Translations under genes and position numbers: made by a program | The notes under the pieces: generated by a model | Database searches by the model: none | Seen by the model: the letters and a program-made list of their open reading frames with translations, nothing else | Told to the model about the DNA's origin: nothing | Assembly (NCBI GenBank): GCA_039030915.1 | Contig: JBCCDG010000026.1 | Coordinates: 1-39,370, forward strand | Length of the DNA: 39,370 bases | Source of the DNA: Thermohalobaculum sp039030915 | Lineage (GTDB): Bacteria > Pseudomonadota > Alphaproteobacteria > Rhodobacterales > Rhodobacteraceae | Reading direction: 5' to 3' | Part shown: positions 33,445 to 39,370 of the stretch, one piece after another | Position numbering within the stretch: position 1 is the stretch's first letter | How the letters are laid out: the number at the start of each line of letters is the position of its first letter

Positions 33445-34379
33445 CAGCGCACGCTGCCCGTGGATGGAGCGCCGCGCGACGATCCCCGGTGGGCGCTCGA
33501 CTGGCGTCTTCCGCCACGGCCCGCAAAGAGCCCGCCCGGGCCGGGCGGACGGGCTGCCCGCGGCAGGCGCCTGATGAGGGGACCCGAGGCTTTACGGACC
33601 ATGAGACGACCGCTTGCCGCATCGATCAGGGCCTGCCCGGCACCCGTCTCTATGAAGCGGCCGGGCTGCGTCATGCCGACCATGAAAAGAGTCGGAGCAC
33701 TCTGGCCAGACGACACAGTGGCCGGTTCTGGTTCCGCCAAGGCGCTGTCGTCACGCCTGCCAATTGCCGACGGCTTCGCGGCAAGCTGCAAGGGCGAGCG
33801 CCGCATGAGCCGCGCGACCCGGTGGCGATAGCGCGCAGCCAGCAAGGGCGTGCGCGAATGATAGAGCCCGGCCGCGATCATCCAGTCGCCAGTCTCGCGA
33901 TGAAGCTCGGTGAGAAAGCGTGCTGCGTAGGCCGCATTTGTGGTGGGCTCGATCATGTCTTCGAGGCTTGTGAAGTGATCCCCGTGCCAACGGTGGTTGA
34001 TCTGAAAGCAGCCGAGATCGAAGTTGCGCCTGCCGCTTGCAAGATGTTCGGCAGCAGCCGCTAGTGCCGCCGTCCGGCCTGAATGCCAGGTGCCCTTGCC
34101 GCCCGCGTTGATCGCCCACGGCCAGGGTTCCAGTCCGCCCGCCTGCCGCCGCCCCGTCTCGGCCAAGGCGATCGCGGCCATCAGGTCGGACGGGACCCCG
34201 GTCTCGGCCGCCGCTGCGCGCCCTGCGGCGACGCAGAGCGCCGCATCTGCATGCACCCAGCCCGACGGAAGAACTGCTGAGCCCAGAAACGCCGACAGAG
34301 CGAGCAATAGCAGGCGCAAGACCCGCATGACTTCCAGGTCGCGCCGCGCTCCCGCTGCTTTCGCACCAGGAGCGGTCAT
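33444..34379 (-). CDS. Lytic transglycosylase in the flagellar cluster
   Basis: The 311-residue protein has an export signal (about 18-45, ending WVHA before DAAL) and an SLT domain with the catalytic Glu74 in AIALAETGRR. GCFQINHRWH (124-133), NAAYAARFLTEL and AAGLYHSRTP are typical of this transglycosylase fold. The C-terminal third is Arg/Pro/Gly-rich. It likely cuts peptidoglycan for rod passage, as proposed for SltF of Rhodobacter. The ATG at 34379 overlaps the fliQ stop by 4 nt; an ATG 17 codons later would start directly at the signal peptide. Its stop overlaps flhA by one base. Confidence 0.88.
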   Translation of the reverse strand: MTAPGAKAAGARRDLEVMRVLRLLLLALSAFLGSAVLPSGWVHADAALCVAAGRAAAAETGVPSDLMAAIALAETGRRQAGGLEPWPWAINAGGKGTWHSGRTAALAAAAEHLASGRRNFDLGCFQINHRWHGDHFTSLEDMIEPTTNAAYAARFLTELHRETGDWMIAAGLYHSRTPLLAARYRHRVARLMRRSPLQLAAKPSAIGRRDDSALAEPEPATVSSGQSAPTLFMVGMTQPGRFIETGAGQALIDAASGRLMVRKASGPLIRRLPRAARPPGPGGLFAGRGGRRQSSAHRGSSRGAPSTGSVR

Positions 34380-34642
34380 GCCGCCATAACGCCAGGCAGT
34401 ATCACATCGTGAAAGAGCCGCAGGAGCCCGTTCGCCATGAATCCCAGCGTCGCGACGAAAACGATGACGATCGCGATGAGCTTCGGCACGAAGGTCAGCG
34501 TCAGCTCCTGGATCGAGGTCAGCGCCTGAAGAAGGCCGATCGCGAGACCGACGACGAGCGCCACGGTGAGAATCGGCGCCGACACGACGAGCGCGGTCCA
34601 CGAAGCCTCGCGCATGAGCGCGATCAGCGTTGCTGTGTCCAT
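34376..34642 (-). CDS. fliQ: Flagellar biosynthetic protein FliQ
   Basis: This 88-residue two-helix membrane protein is a core export-gate subunit with FliP and FliR. It shows ALVVSAPILTVALVVGLAIGLLQALTSIQELTLTFVPK (split by one loop), with the QE pair typical of FliQ. fliP is not in the window, so the gate gene must lie elsewhere. The gene is 15 nt from fliE and overlaps the transglycosylase gene by 4 nt. Confidence 0.95.
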   Translation of the reverse strand: MDTATLIALMREASWTALVVSAPILTVALVVGLAIGLLQALTSIQELTLTFVPKLIAIVIVFVATLGFMANGLLRLFHDVILPGVMAA

Positions 34643-34657
34643 GGCGCCAGTCGCCCC

Positions 34658-34975
34658 TCAGACCGGCATGCGCAGGATTTCCTGATAGGCCTCGACGACG
34701 CGGTCCCGCATGACGACGGCCGTCTCGACCGCCATTTCCGCCGCGGTCATCGCCTCGACCAGGGACTGCATGTCGCCCGTTCCGCTCACGGCCGCATTCG
34801 CCATCGTCTCTCCGCGGCGCAGCGTACCCCCGAGCGCCCTGGCAGCCTCGGCCAATGCATCGGAGAAGCTCTGACCGGCGCCGCCAGCACGCTCGGCGTT
34901 GATGGCGACCGCAGGGCCGGCCTCAGGTTTCAGGGACGTGTAGAGTGCGGCGGCGACACTTGTCTCGAAGGTCAT
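34658..34975 (-). CDS. fliE: Flagellar hook-basal body protein FliE
   Basis: The 105-residue protein forms the junction between the MS ring and the rod. The C-terminal part, MQSLVEAMTAAEMAVETAVVMRDRVVEAYQEILRMPV, is the FliE signature, ending in the expected YQEI-x-RM-x-V pattern. The N-terminal half is weakly conserved. It lies 63 nt after flgC and 15 nt before fliQ on the minus strand. Confidence 0.94.
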   Translation of the reverse strand: MTFETSVAAALYTSLKPEAGPAVAINAERAGGAGQSFSDALAEAARALGGTLRRGETMANAAVSGTGDMQSLVEAMTAAEMAVETAVVMRDRVVEAYQEILRMPV

Positions 34976-35038
34976 CGGGTTCTCCCTTTCATCGGGTCGG
35001 GCGCGCCGGTTTCTTCGGCGCGGAACAAGCGCAAGACG

Positions 35039-35431
35039 CTAGCGGTTCAGAAGATCGAGCAGGCTGCGGCGCATGCCGCGCGCCTGGTCGTAGAGCGCGA
35101 GGTTGGCCTCGTAGGACCGGCTGGCCTCGCGCGCGTCGGCGAGTTCGAGCACCGGATCGACGTTGGAGTATGAGACCATGCCGCGGTCATCGGCGAGCGG
35201 ATGCCCCGGATCGTACTCCTCCCGCATCGGGGCCTCGGCCAGCCTCACACGGCCCGGATGCACGATGGTCGCACCCGTCGCCTTGTCCATCTGCGCCTCG
35301 AAGGTCGTCAGCTTCCGCCGAAAGCCCGGGGTCTCGGTATTGGCGATGTTTTCGCTGAGGAGCCGCAGGCGCAGGCTCTGCGCGCCCATCGCGCTCGCCG
35401 CCGTCTGCATCGCTTTCTTGAGATCGAACAT
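35039..35431 (-). CDS. flgC: Flagellar basal-body rod protein FlgC
   Basis: This 130-residue proximal-rod protein has the rod-family N-terminus SENIANTETPGFRRK and the C-terminal YSNVDPVLELADAREASRSYEANLALYDQAR. It is exported by the type III apparatus without a cleaved signal peptide. It follows flgB after 11 nt and precedes fliE. Confidence 0.96.
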   Translation of the reverse strand: MFDLKKAMQTAASAMGAQSLRLRLLSENIANTETPGFRRKLTTFEAQMDKATGATIVHPGRVRLAEAPMREEYDPGHPLADDRGMVSYSNVDPVLELADAREASRSYEANLALYDQARGMRRSLLDLLNR

Positions 35432-35442
35432 GGCGCCGTCCC

Positions 35443-35865
35443 TCAGCGCAACCGACCGACGCCGAGCTTCAGGAGATCGAGCCCCTTGGCGTAGACACTC
35501 ATGGCGAGACGGTGCTGACCGGCCGACTCGGCCCCCAACATGGTCTGCTCCTCGATCACGACGTTGTTGCCGTTCGGCGCCGTCGGCGTCGCGAGCTCCC
35601 TCGGCGCCGGGAGCGGACGCGACAGGGCCGGATCATCAACTCGGCGCATATGGCCTGGCCTCGTCGCCCTTGGCAGGACGGGTGGCGCCGACGGCTCACC
35701 GCCTGCCCCCTGCCGGCGCACAAAGTCCGCGAAGGGCGGCAGATCCCGCGCCCGGTACCCGGGACTGTCCGCATGCGCGAGGTTTTCGGAGATGACACTT
35801 TGCCGTGCAGCAGCGAAGCGCGCCATTCCGGCGGCACGATCGAAGATTGCAAGATCTGTCAGCAT
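35443..35865 (-). CDS. flgB: Flagellar basal-body rod protein FlgB
   Basis: The 140-residue proximal-rod protein carries the rod N-terminal motif SENLAHADSPGYRARDL and the C-terminal NNVVIEEQTMLGAESAGQHRLAMSVYAKGLDLLKLGVGR. It opens the minus-strand flagellar unit and is divergent from fliI, with a 105-bp spacer that likely carries both promoters. A 13-bp palindrome sits midway in that spacer. Confidence 0.95.
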   Translation of the reverse strand: MLTDLAIFDRAAGMARFAAARQSVISENLAHADSPGYRARDLPPFADFVRRQGAGGEPSAPPVLPRATRPGHMRRVDDPALSRPLPAPRELATPTAPNGNNVVIEEQTMLGAESAGQHRLAMSVYAKGLDLLKLGVGRLR

Positions 35866-35901
35866 GCCCGGCCCATTTCTTGGATCACTGGGATCTTGTT
35901 T

Positions 35902-35914
35902 AGGCGCGGCGCCT
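35902..35914. promoter_or_regulatory. Palindrome in the flgB/fliI divergent spacer
   Basis: AGGCGC-G-GCGCCT is a perfect 6+1+6 palindrome centred between the divergent flgB and fliI genes. It could be an operator for a flagellar regulator. I could not recognise sigma-54 (GG-GC) or sigma-28 promoter elements around it. Confidence 0.25.
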
Positions 35915-35970
35915 TAACATTGCGTATGCGAAAGCACTGTATCGAGAGCCCGTGGAGCGACGGAGGAACG

Positions 35971-37263
35971 ATGCTGTCGGCGGGCGTGGAGGCGTGGGGC
36001 ACTGTTGCGGGATGTGATGGCGCGCGACTCGTGGTCGACGGCCTGGGCGGGATCGCGCGGCTGGGCGACCGGCTGGTCATCGGCGAGGCTGGGCCGGCCG
36101 CAGAGGTCGTCGGGCTGGAGGGCAGCCGCGTCATCGCCCTTCTCGCCGCGCCGGGGGACGGCATCGCGACCGGGCTCCCCGCCTATCTCCGGCCGATCGC
36201 GCCGCCATATCCCGGGGAGGATTGGCTCGGGCGCGCGCTCGACGCGGATGGCTGCGCCCTGAGCGGCGCGCCACCCCTACCCGGCCCCCGGCCCGCGCCA
36301 CTTCGGCGCGCCCCTCCCGCCGGCGCGCAGAGACGCGGGCTCGGCACAAGGATCGAGACCGGCGTCGCGGCGCTTGATGCGGCCCTGCCCCTCTGCCGCG
36401 GCCAGCGTCTTGGGGTATTCTCGGGCAGCGGGGTCGGGAAGACCATGCTGCTCCGCCACCTGGTCGCGAGCGTCGAGGCAGATGTCGTGGTGCTGGCGCT
36501 CGTTGGGGAGCGCGGGAGGGAGATGGGCGAATTCCTGCGCGAAAGCATGGCGGGGCCCTGGGCGGCCCGCCTCATTGTGATCGGTGAGACATCCGACGCC
36601 TCGCCGGCGCGAAAGCGACGGGCGGCGTGGCTTGCGCTGAGCGTGGCGGAGCATTTCCGCGATGACGGCAGGCAGGTGCTGCTCCTCATGGACAGCGTGA
36701 CCCGCTTTGCCGAGGCCCACCGCGATGTAGCGCTCGCAGCGGGAGAGCTGCCCGCGGTCCGAGGCTTTCCGGCCACGACGGCCGGCATGGTGGCCGCCCT
36801 TTGCGAGCGGGCGGGGCCCGGCGCGGAGGGAGAGCCTGGCGACATTACGGCGATCTTCACGGTGCTCGTGCAGGGCTCCGACCTCGACGAACCGGTTGCC
36901 GATATGCTGCGCGGTACACTCGACGGCCATATCGTGCTGGACCGGTCGATCGCGGAGCGGGGGCGCTTTCCGGCAATCGATCTCGGCAGATCGGTCTCGC
37001 GCGCCGCGCCGGCGGCATGGTCGGCTGAGGAGGCTACGGTGGCCGCACGGCTGCGCGCGCTGCTGGCGCGCAGGGACGAGGTGCTGCCCATGGTTCGCGC
37101 CGGCCTGTACGTCCCCGGCGCAGCGCCCGACGTTGACGCGGCGCTAGCGATCTTCCCCGACCTCGACGCCTTTCTCTCGAGGATGACACCTCACCCATCC
37201 CCCGGCTGGGCCTTCGAGGTGCTCTCGATGCTGTTGGAGCGTGACAAGACCGTGTCGATCTAG
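35971..37263 (+). CDS. fliI: Flagellum-specific ATPase FliI
   Basis: The 430-residue ATPase energises flagellar export. Walker A is SGSGVGKT (151-158), Walker B is VLLLMDSVTRFA with Asp241, and the catalytic Glu region LVGERGREMGEF (178-189) is intact. PAVRGFPATTAGMVAALCERAG and DEPVADMLRGTLDGHIVLDR are family blocks. The ATG at 35971 has a GGAGGA site just upstream, which excludes the longer frame. It stands alone on the plus strand: no fliH or fliJ follows, and the region after its stop is insertion-sequence debris. Confidence 0.96.
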   Translation: MLSAGVEAWGTVAGCDGARLVVDGLGGIARLGDRLVIGEAGPAAEVVGLEGSRVIALLAAPGDGIATGLPAYLRPIAPPYPGEDWLGRALDADGCALSGAPPLPGPRPAPLRRAPPAGAQRRGLGTRIETGVAALDAALPLCRGQRLGVFSGSGVGKTMLLRHLVASVEADVVVLALVGERGREMGEFLRESMAGPWAARLIVIGETSDASPARKRRAAWLALSVAEHFRDDGRQVLLLMDSVTRFAEAHRDVALAAGELPAVRGFPATTAGMVAALCERAGPGAEGEPGDITAIFTVLVQGSDLDEPVADMLRGTLDGHIVLDRSIAERGRFPAIDLGRSVSRAAPAAWSAEEATVAARLRALLARRDEVLPMVRAGLYVPGAAPDVDAALAIFPDLDAFLSRMTPHPSPGWAFEVLSMLLERDKTVSI

Positions 37264-37619
37264 GATGGAAACGCGGCGAGTGATCTCAAATCTACCACTC
37301 ATTGCCAGCAACGTAACGAGCTGGAAATCCGCAAGAACCGATCGGCGGGGTCTGAGGTACAATTCGCTTTCCAGGCGGAAGTAGCACGGATCACCATGCA
37401 CAGCTCCGGATCATTCAAGGTCTCGGAGCACTTGAATCGGCTGAGCAAGGACGGCGCCCAAGCAGCGCAACTTGCAAGCCGAGAAGGTAGTAATCGAGGA
37501 ACGCAAACTGGCGGCCAAACTCTGGCCCGATCAGCCTAACAGAGCAGCTCAAAAGGACACGAATGCCCGCCGGAACGAGATGGACTGGAAACGATCCAGT
37601 GGATTGCCTAGCCGTTATG
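37264..37619. other. Lower-GC spacer after fliI, no recognised gene
   Basis: This 356-bp stretch is visibly poorer in GC than the coding DNA before it. A plus-strand frame from 37472 encodes AEKVVIEERKLAAKLW and following residues, which look protein-like but match nothing I know, and the frame runs into the IS element. It may be the remains of an acquired gene or an older mobile element. Confidence 0.45.
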
Positions 37620-37679
37620 TGGGATTGGAGGCCCGCGGGTTTCGGGGACACCGCCCGGCTTTAAACGGAGGGTGTCCGC

Positions 37680-37934
37680 GTGCCGAGAACGGGGAACCGG
37701 TACCCTGCGGCTTTCGGGGCGCGGATCGTCGCGCTTCACCGCGCCGGTCGGAGCATCGCTGAGCGCGCCAAGGCGTTCGAGCCGGCTGCGGCGACGGTCC
37801 ATTCCTGGGCGAAGCGGACCGAGCGTGACGCAGGCCATCGCGTCGATGTGCTGAGCCGTGCGGAGCGCGATGAACCGCGTCGACGTCGTCGGGAGAACCG
37901 GCAGCTTCGGCGGGAGCGCGATACCCTCTCGAAG
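37680..37934 (+). pseudogene. IS3-family transposase orfA, truncated
   Basis: The frame from GTG 37680 gives an IS3-type OrfA: YPAAFGARIVALHRAGRSIAERAKAFEPAAATVHSWAK is a helix-turn-helix DNA-binding region, followed by the leucine-zipper-like AERDEPRRRRRENRQLRRERDTLSK. After that the usual ending (KKAAAWFA type) is missing and the frame reads into unrelated sequence. OrfA normally binds the terminal repeats and is fused to OrfB by a frameshift. Confidence 0.8.
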
Positions 37935-37968
37935 GGTCGTCCCTCGAGCCGCCATCCGTCCGAGCACG

Positions 37969-38460
37969 ATGGACGACGATCTGACCTATGCGCCGACGCG
38001 GGCGGGGTTCCTTTGCCCGGCCGTCGTTCTCGACGCCTTTTCCCGGCGGATCGTCGGCTGGGCCGTGGGCACGATACAGAGAACCCGGCTCGTCCCGGAT
38101 GCGCAGAACATGGCGCTCGGGCAACGCCGGCCGGCTGGCGCGATCTGCCGTTCGGACCAAGGGTCGCCGGACATCTCAGCGGCCTTCGGGCTCCGCTGCA
38201 AGCAAGCCCCCGTCAGGCCGTCGATGGGCTCCGTCGGCGAGGCTTACGACAATGCGATGTGCGGAAGCTTCTTCGCCACCCTCGAATGCGAGCGCCTCGA
38301 CAGACGCGAGGTCGCCACCGGCGCCGAGGCCTGCATGGCCGTCTTCGACGTCATCGAATGCCGGTACGGCCCTGGCCGGCGCCACTCCGCGCTCGGCTAT
38401 CTCCTGACCATCGACTGCGAAATGAATGCCCTCGCTAGGCTAGAGATCTCTAGCCCTTAA
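37969..38460 (+). pseudogene. IS3-family transposase orfB, C-terminal part
   Basis: This carries the rve integrase core without its first about 130 residues. DLTY holds the first catalytic Asp, followed by FLCPAVVLDAFSRRIVGWAV and RSDQGSP with the second Asp. The third acidic residue is lost: DNAMCGSFFATLECE has Gly where the family has Glu (CESFF). YGPGRRHSALGYL is the usual C-terminal motif. Deletion, frame change and loss of the catalytic Glu show the enzyme is dead. Confidence 0.85.
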
Positions 38461-38492
38461 CCATCCACGAAACCGGGAGAGCGCCAACTCCA

Positions 38493-38745
38493 CCTGCGTG
38501 GATGTCAAAGGTCTTGAGGGGTTCGCGCAACTGATCATGCGCGGTCCTGTGACGGCCTTCGATCGCGGTACCGAGTGCTGCCGGGCGCTGGTGTGGCGAT
38601 ACGCGGATCGGAAACACATCGCATCGACGGGCTGTGTCGCTTCTCAACGTGTTATGCGTCACTCGATCGGGATCTTGCCGATGATTTGCCCTTGCTGGTC
38701 GTCAACCTTCTCACATCCCCTACGTAACGGTGCAGCTGACGCGTG
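38493..38745. other. Spacer, probably the 3' flank of an IS110-type element
   Basis: No gene is recognised in these 253 bp. On the minus strand it follows directly after the IS110-type transposase remnant, so it is probably that element's downstream non-coding end, cut by the IS3-family element. Open frames on the plus strand are antisense to the remnant. Confidence 0.4.
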
Positions 38746-38898
38746 TCATGCCGCAGACACCGGATTTCGGCAATCTTCGTCGTTCATCATCGTGGCCCAG
38801 GTTCGACGCGCCATCTTGTGTACGAGGGTGACCGCGACGGCCACTCGGTGCCTCCTCGCCAACATGCGGGCCAGCCAGTCCCCCAGGGGCTTTCTGCG
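38746..38898 (-). pseudogene. IS110-family transposase, C-terminal remnant
   Basis: On the minus strand 50 residues survive, ending at a TGA: GDWLARMLARRHRVAVAVTL, then VHKMARRTWATMMNDEDCRNP. This matches the end of IS110-family transposases (WL-x-LLARKP...VALANKMAR-x-WA). A TAG at 38899-38901 interrupts the frame; about eight more IS110-like residues may lie beyond it, up to about 38925. The rest of the gene is gone, replaced by the second IS3-family element. Confidence 0.75.
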
Positions 38899-38966
38899 CT
38901 ACCAACGCGCACGACTGTATCGACCCTACGGAACCCTGCTCATGCTACAAGGGAGATGATGTAGCG

Positions 38967-39338
38967 ATGAGCGAGGCAGTGGCAGAAGACATCAAGCGAT
39001 GGACGGCCAAGCGGAAGAGCGCGCTGGTCATTGAGATCGTTCAGGGCAAGACGACGGTGGCGGCGGCGATCCGGACCTATGATCTGGCTCCCTCGGAGAT
39101 CGAAGGCTGGGTCGAGGATGCGAGGCGGGGCATGGAGAACGCCCTCAAGACCAACCCGCTCGATGTCCGCCAGCATTACGAGAAGCAGCTGAAGGACCTC
39201 CAGGACGCCTATGGCGAGGCCATGCTGGAGCTGCGTGCGCGAAAAAAGTTCCGGGCCCTCATGGAGCGGGGCGAGTCATGGAATGCGCCATTGGTTCGAG
39301 CACGATGGCGAGCGGCAATTGATCCGGACGCTCCATGA
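38967..39338 (+). CDS. IS3-family transposase OrfA (DUF1153-like helix-turn-helix)
   Basis: The 123-residue product begins with the known pattern DIKRWTAKRKSALVIEIVQGKTTVAAA, then TYDLAPSEIEGWVEDARRGMENALKTNPLDVR and QLKDLQDAYGEAMLELRARKK. It binds the IS ends as the DNA-recognition subunit. The ATG is preceded by AGGGAGATG. A slippery A-AAA-AAG heptamer lies at 39242-39248 in the correct phase for -1 frameshifting. The last about 30 codons overlap orfB in another frame and look non-native. Confidence 0.85.
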   Translation: MSEAVAEDIKRWTAKRKSALVIEIVQGKTTVAAAIRTYDLAPSEIEGWVEDARRGMENALKTNPLDVRQHYEKQLKDLQDAYGEAMLELRARKKFRALMERGESWNAPLVRARWRAAIDPDAP

Positions 39339-39370
39339 GGGCCTTCTCGCCGAGGGCGTGACCGTGTCGA
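39283..39370 (+). CDS. IS3-family transposase OrfB, 5' part only
   Basis: From the ATG at 39283 the frame reads FEHDGERQLIRTLHEGLLAE then GVTVS up to the window end. This matches the start of OrfB proteins paired with this OrfA type, which continue with a CRWF motif. It overlaps orfA by 56 nt in the +1 frame. The catalytic core lies outside the window, so activity cannot be judged. Confidence 0.65.
   Translation, partial: MRHWFEHDGERQLIRTLHEGLLAEGVTVS

Larger units (their letters stand above)
37620..38492 (+). mobile_element. IS3-family element, internally deleted
   Basis: Imperfect inverted repeats of 29 bp bound the element: 37620-37648 on the left and 38464-38492 on the right, matching at 20 of 29 positions when the right end is reverse-complemented. 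Both begin TGG when read inward. Between them lie a truncated orfA and the C-terminal half of orfB. The whole is 873 bp, whereas intact relatives are about 1.2-1.3 kb, so roughly 0.4 kb has been lost. No target-site duplication is evident. Confidence 0.78.
38916..39370 (+). mobile_element. Second IS3-family element, cut by the window end
   Basis: The left boundary is a guess: TGTATCGACCC at 38916 is a TG-starting candidate end near the point where the IS110 remnant stops. The element carries a full orfA and the first part of orfB and continues beyond the window. It is a different IS3 subgroup from the first element, judging by the unrelated OrfA. Confidence 0.6.

Noticed and set aside
31159..33831. 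Plus-strand open frame of 890 codons
   Set aside because: It is antisense to flhA and the transglycosylase gene, both with conserved motifs; the product is Arg/His/Asp-rich without family pattern.
35866..35970. Sigma-54 or sigma-28 flagellar promoter between flgB and fliI
   Set aside because: No GG-N10-GC or other recognisable flagellar promoter consensus could be matched with confidence.
37144..37401. Minus-strand open frame overlapping the fliI 3' end
   Set aside because: It has no recognised family and half of it is antisense to fliI.
38498..38959. Plus-strand open frame of 153 codons
   Set aside because: Most of its length is antisense to the IS110-type remnant and its likely flank; the protein has no family pattern.
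1..39370. CRISPR arrays, tRNA or rRNA genes
   Set aside because: No regularly spaced repeats, tRNA cloverleaf sequences with CCA-end context or rRNA-like conserved stretches were noticed on reading both strands.

Overview
The window is high-GC chromosomal DNA from a flagellated Gram-negative alphaproteobacterium, most likely close to the Rhodobacterales. Three things support this: the gene order hisD, UPF0262, low-molecular-weight phosphatase, infA, maf, RNase G, yacG; a Kdo-type LPS pathway; and a flagellar export cluster of the flgBC-fliEQ / flhA-fliR-flhB type with a transglycosylase inside it. The species call is inference from family content and gene order. No tRNA, rRNA or CRISPR array was seen.

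Region 1 (about 0.4-10.4 kb) is mixed metabolism: a thiolase; a methyltransferase overlapping a heme-dependent N-demethylase-like gene; a second, divergent methyltransferase; a DUF167 gene with no good start codon; a rhodanese-chromate transporter pair; a DUF4261 and glyoxalase-like pair; argG; and an Asp/Asn beta-hydroxylase-like gene.

Region 2 (about 10.4-19.2 kb) starts with a chain of overlapping genes (TerB-like, an uracil-DNA-glycosylase-like protein with four cysteines spaced as in Fe-S types, and a lipoprotein hydrolase). It continues with envelope polysaccharide genes: kdsA, a phosphohexomutase, a GT4 glycosyltransferase, galU, kdsB and cysQ. Together these supply Kdo, CMP-Kdo, hexose-1-phosphate and UDP-glucose.

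Region 3 (about 19.3-28.7 kb) is the conserved run hisD-UPF0262-phosphatase-infA-maf-RNase G on the plus strand. A divergently oriented two-gene RND efflux operon separates the RNase gene from yacG.

Region 4 (about 28.6-37.3 kb) is the flagellar region: fliI on the plus strand and, divergently, flgB-flgC-fliE-fliQ-transglycosylase-flhA-fliR-flhB-coiled-coil protein, with many 1- or 4-nt overlaps. FlhA, FlhB, FliQ and FliR are export-gate parts, FliI powers export, FlgB/FlgC/FliE build the proximal rod and the transglycosylase probably opens the peptidoglycan for the rod.

Region 5 (37.3 kb to the end) is a graveyard of insertion sequences downstream of fliI, with visibly lower GC. It holds an internally deleted IS3-family element with imperfect terminal repeats, an IS110-family transposase remnant, and the start of a second IS3-family element that runs off the window. 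No clearly new defence or biosynthetic system was found. The most useful leads are the split RNase G / yacG neighbourhood, the DUF167 reading-frame anomaly, the methyltransferase-demethylase pair and the IS-bounded end of the flagellar locus.
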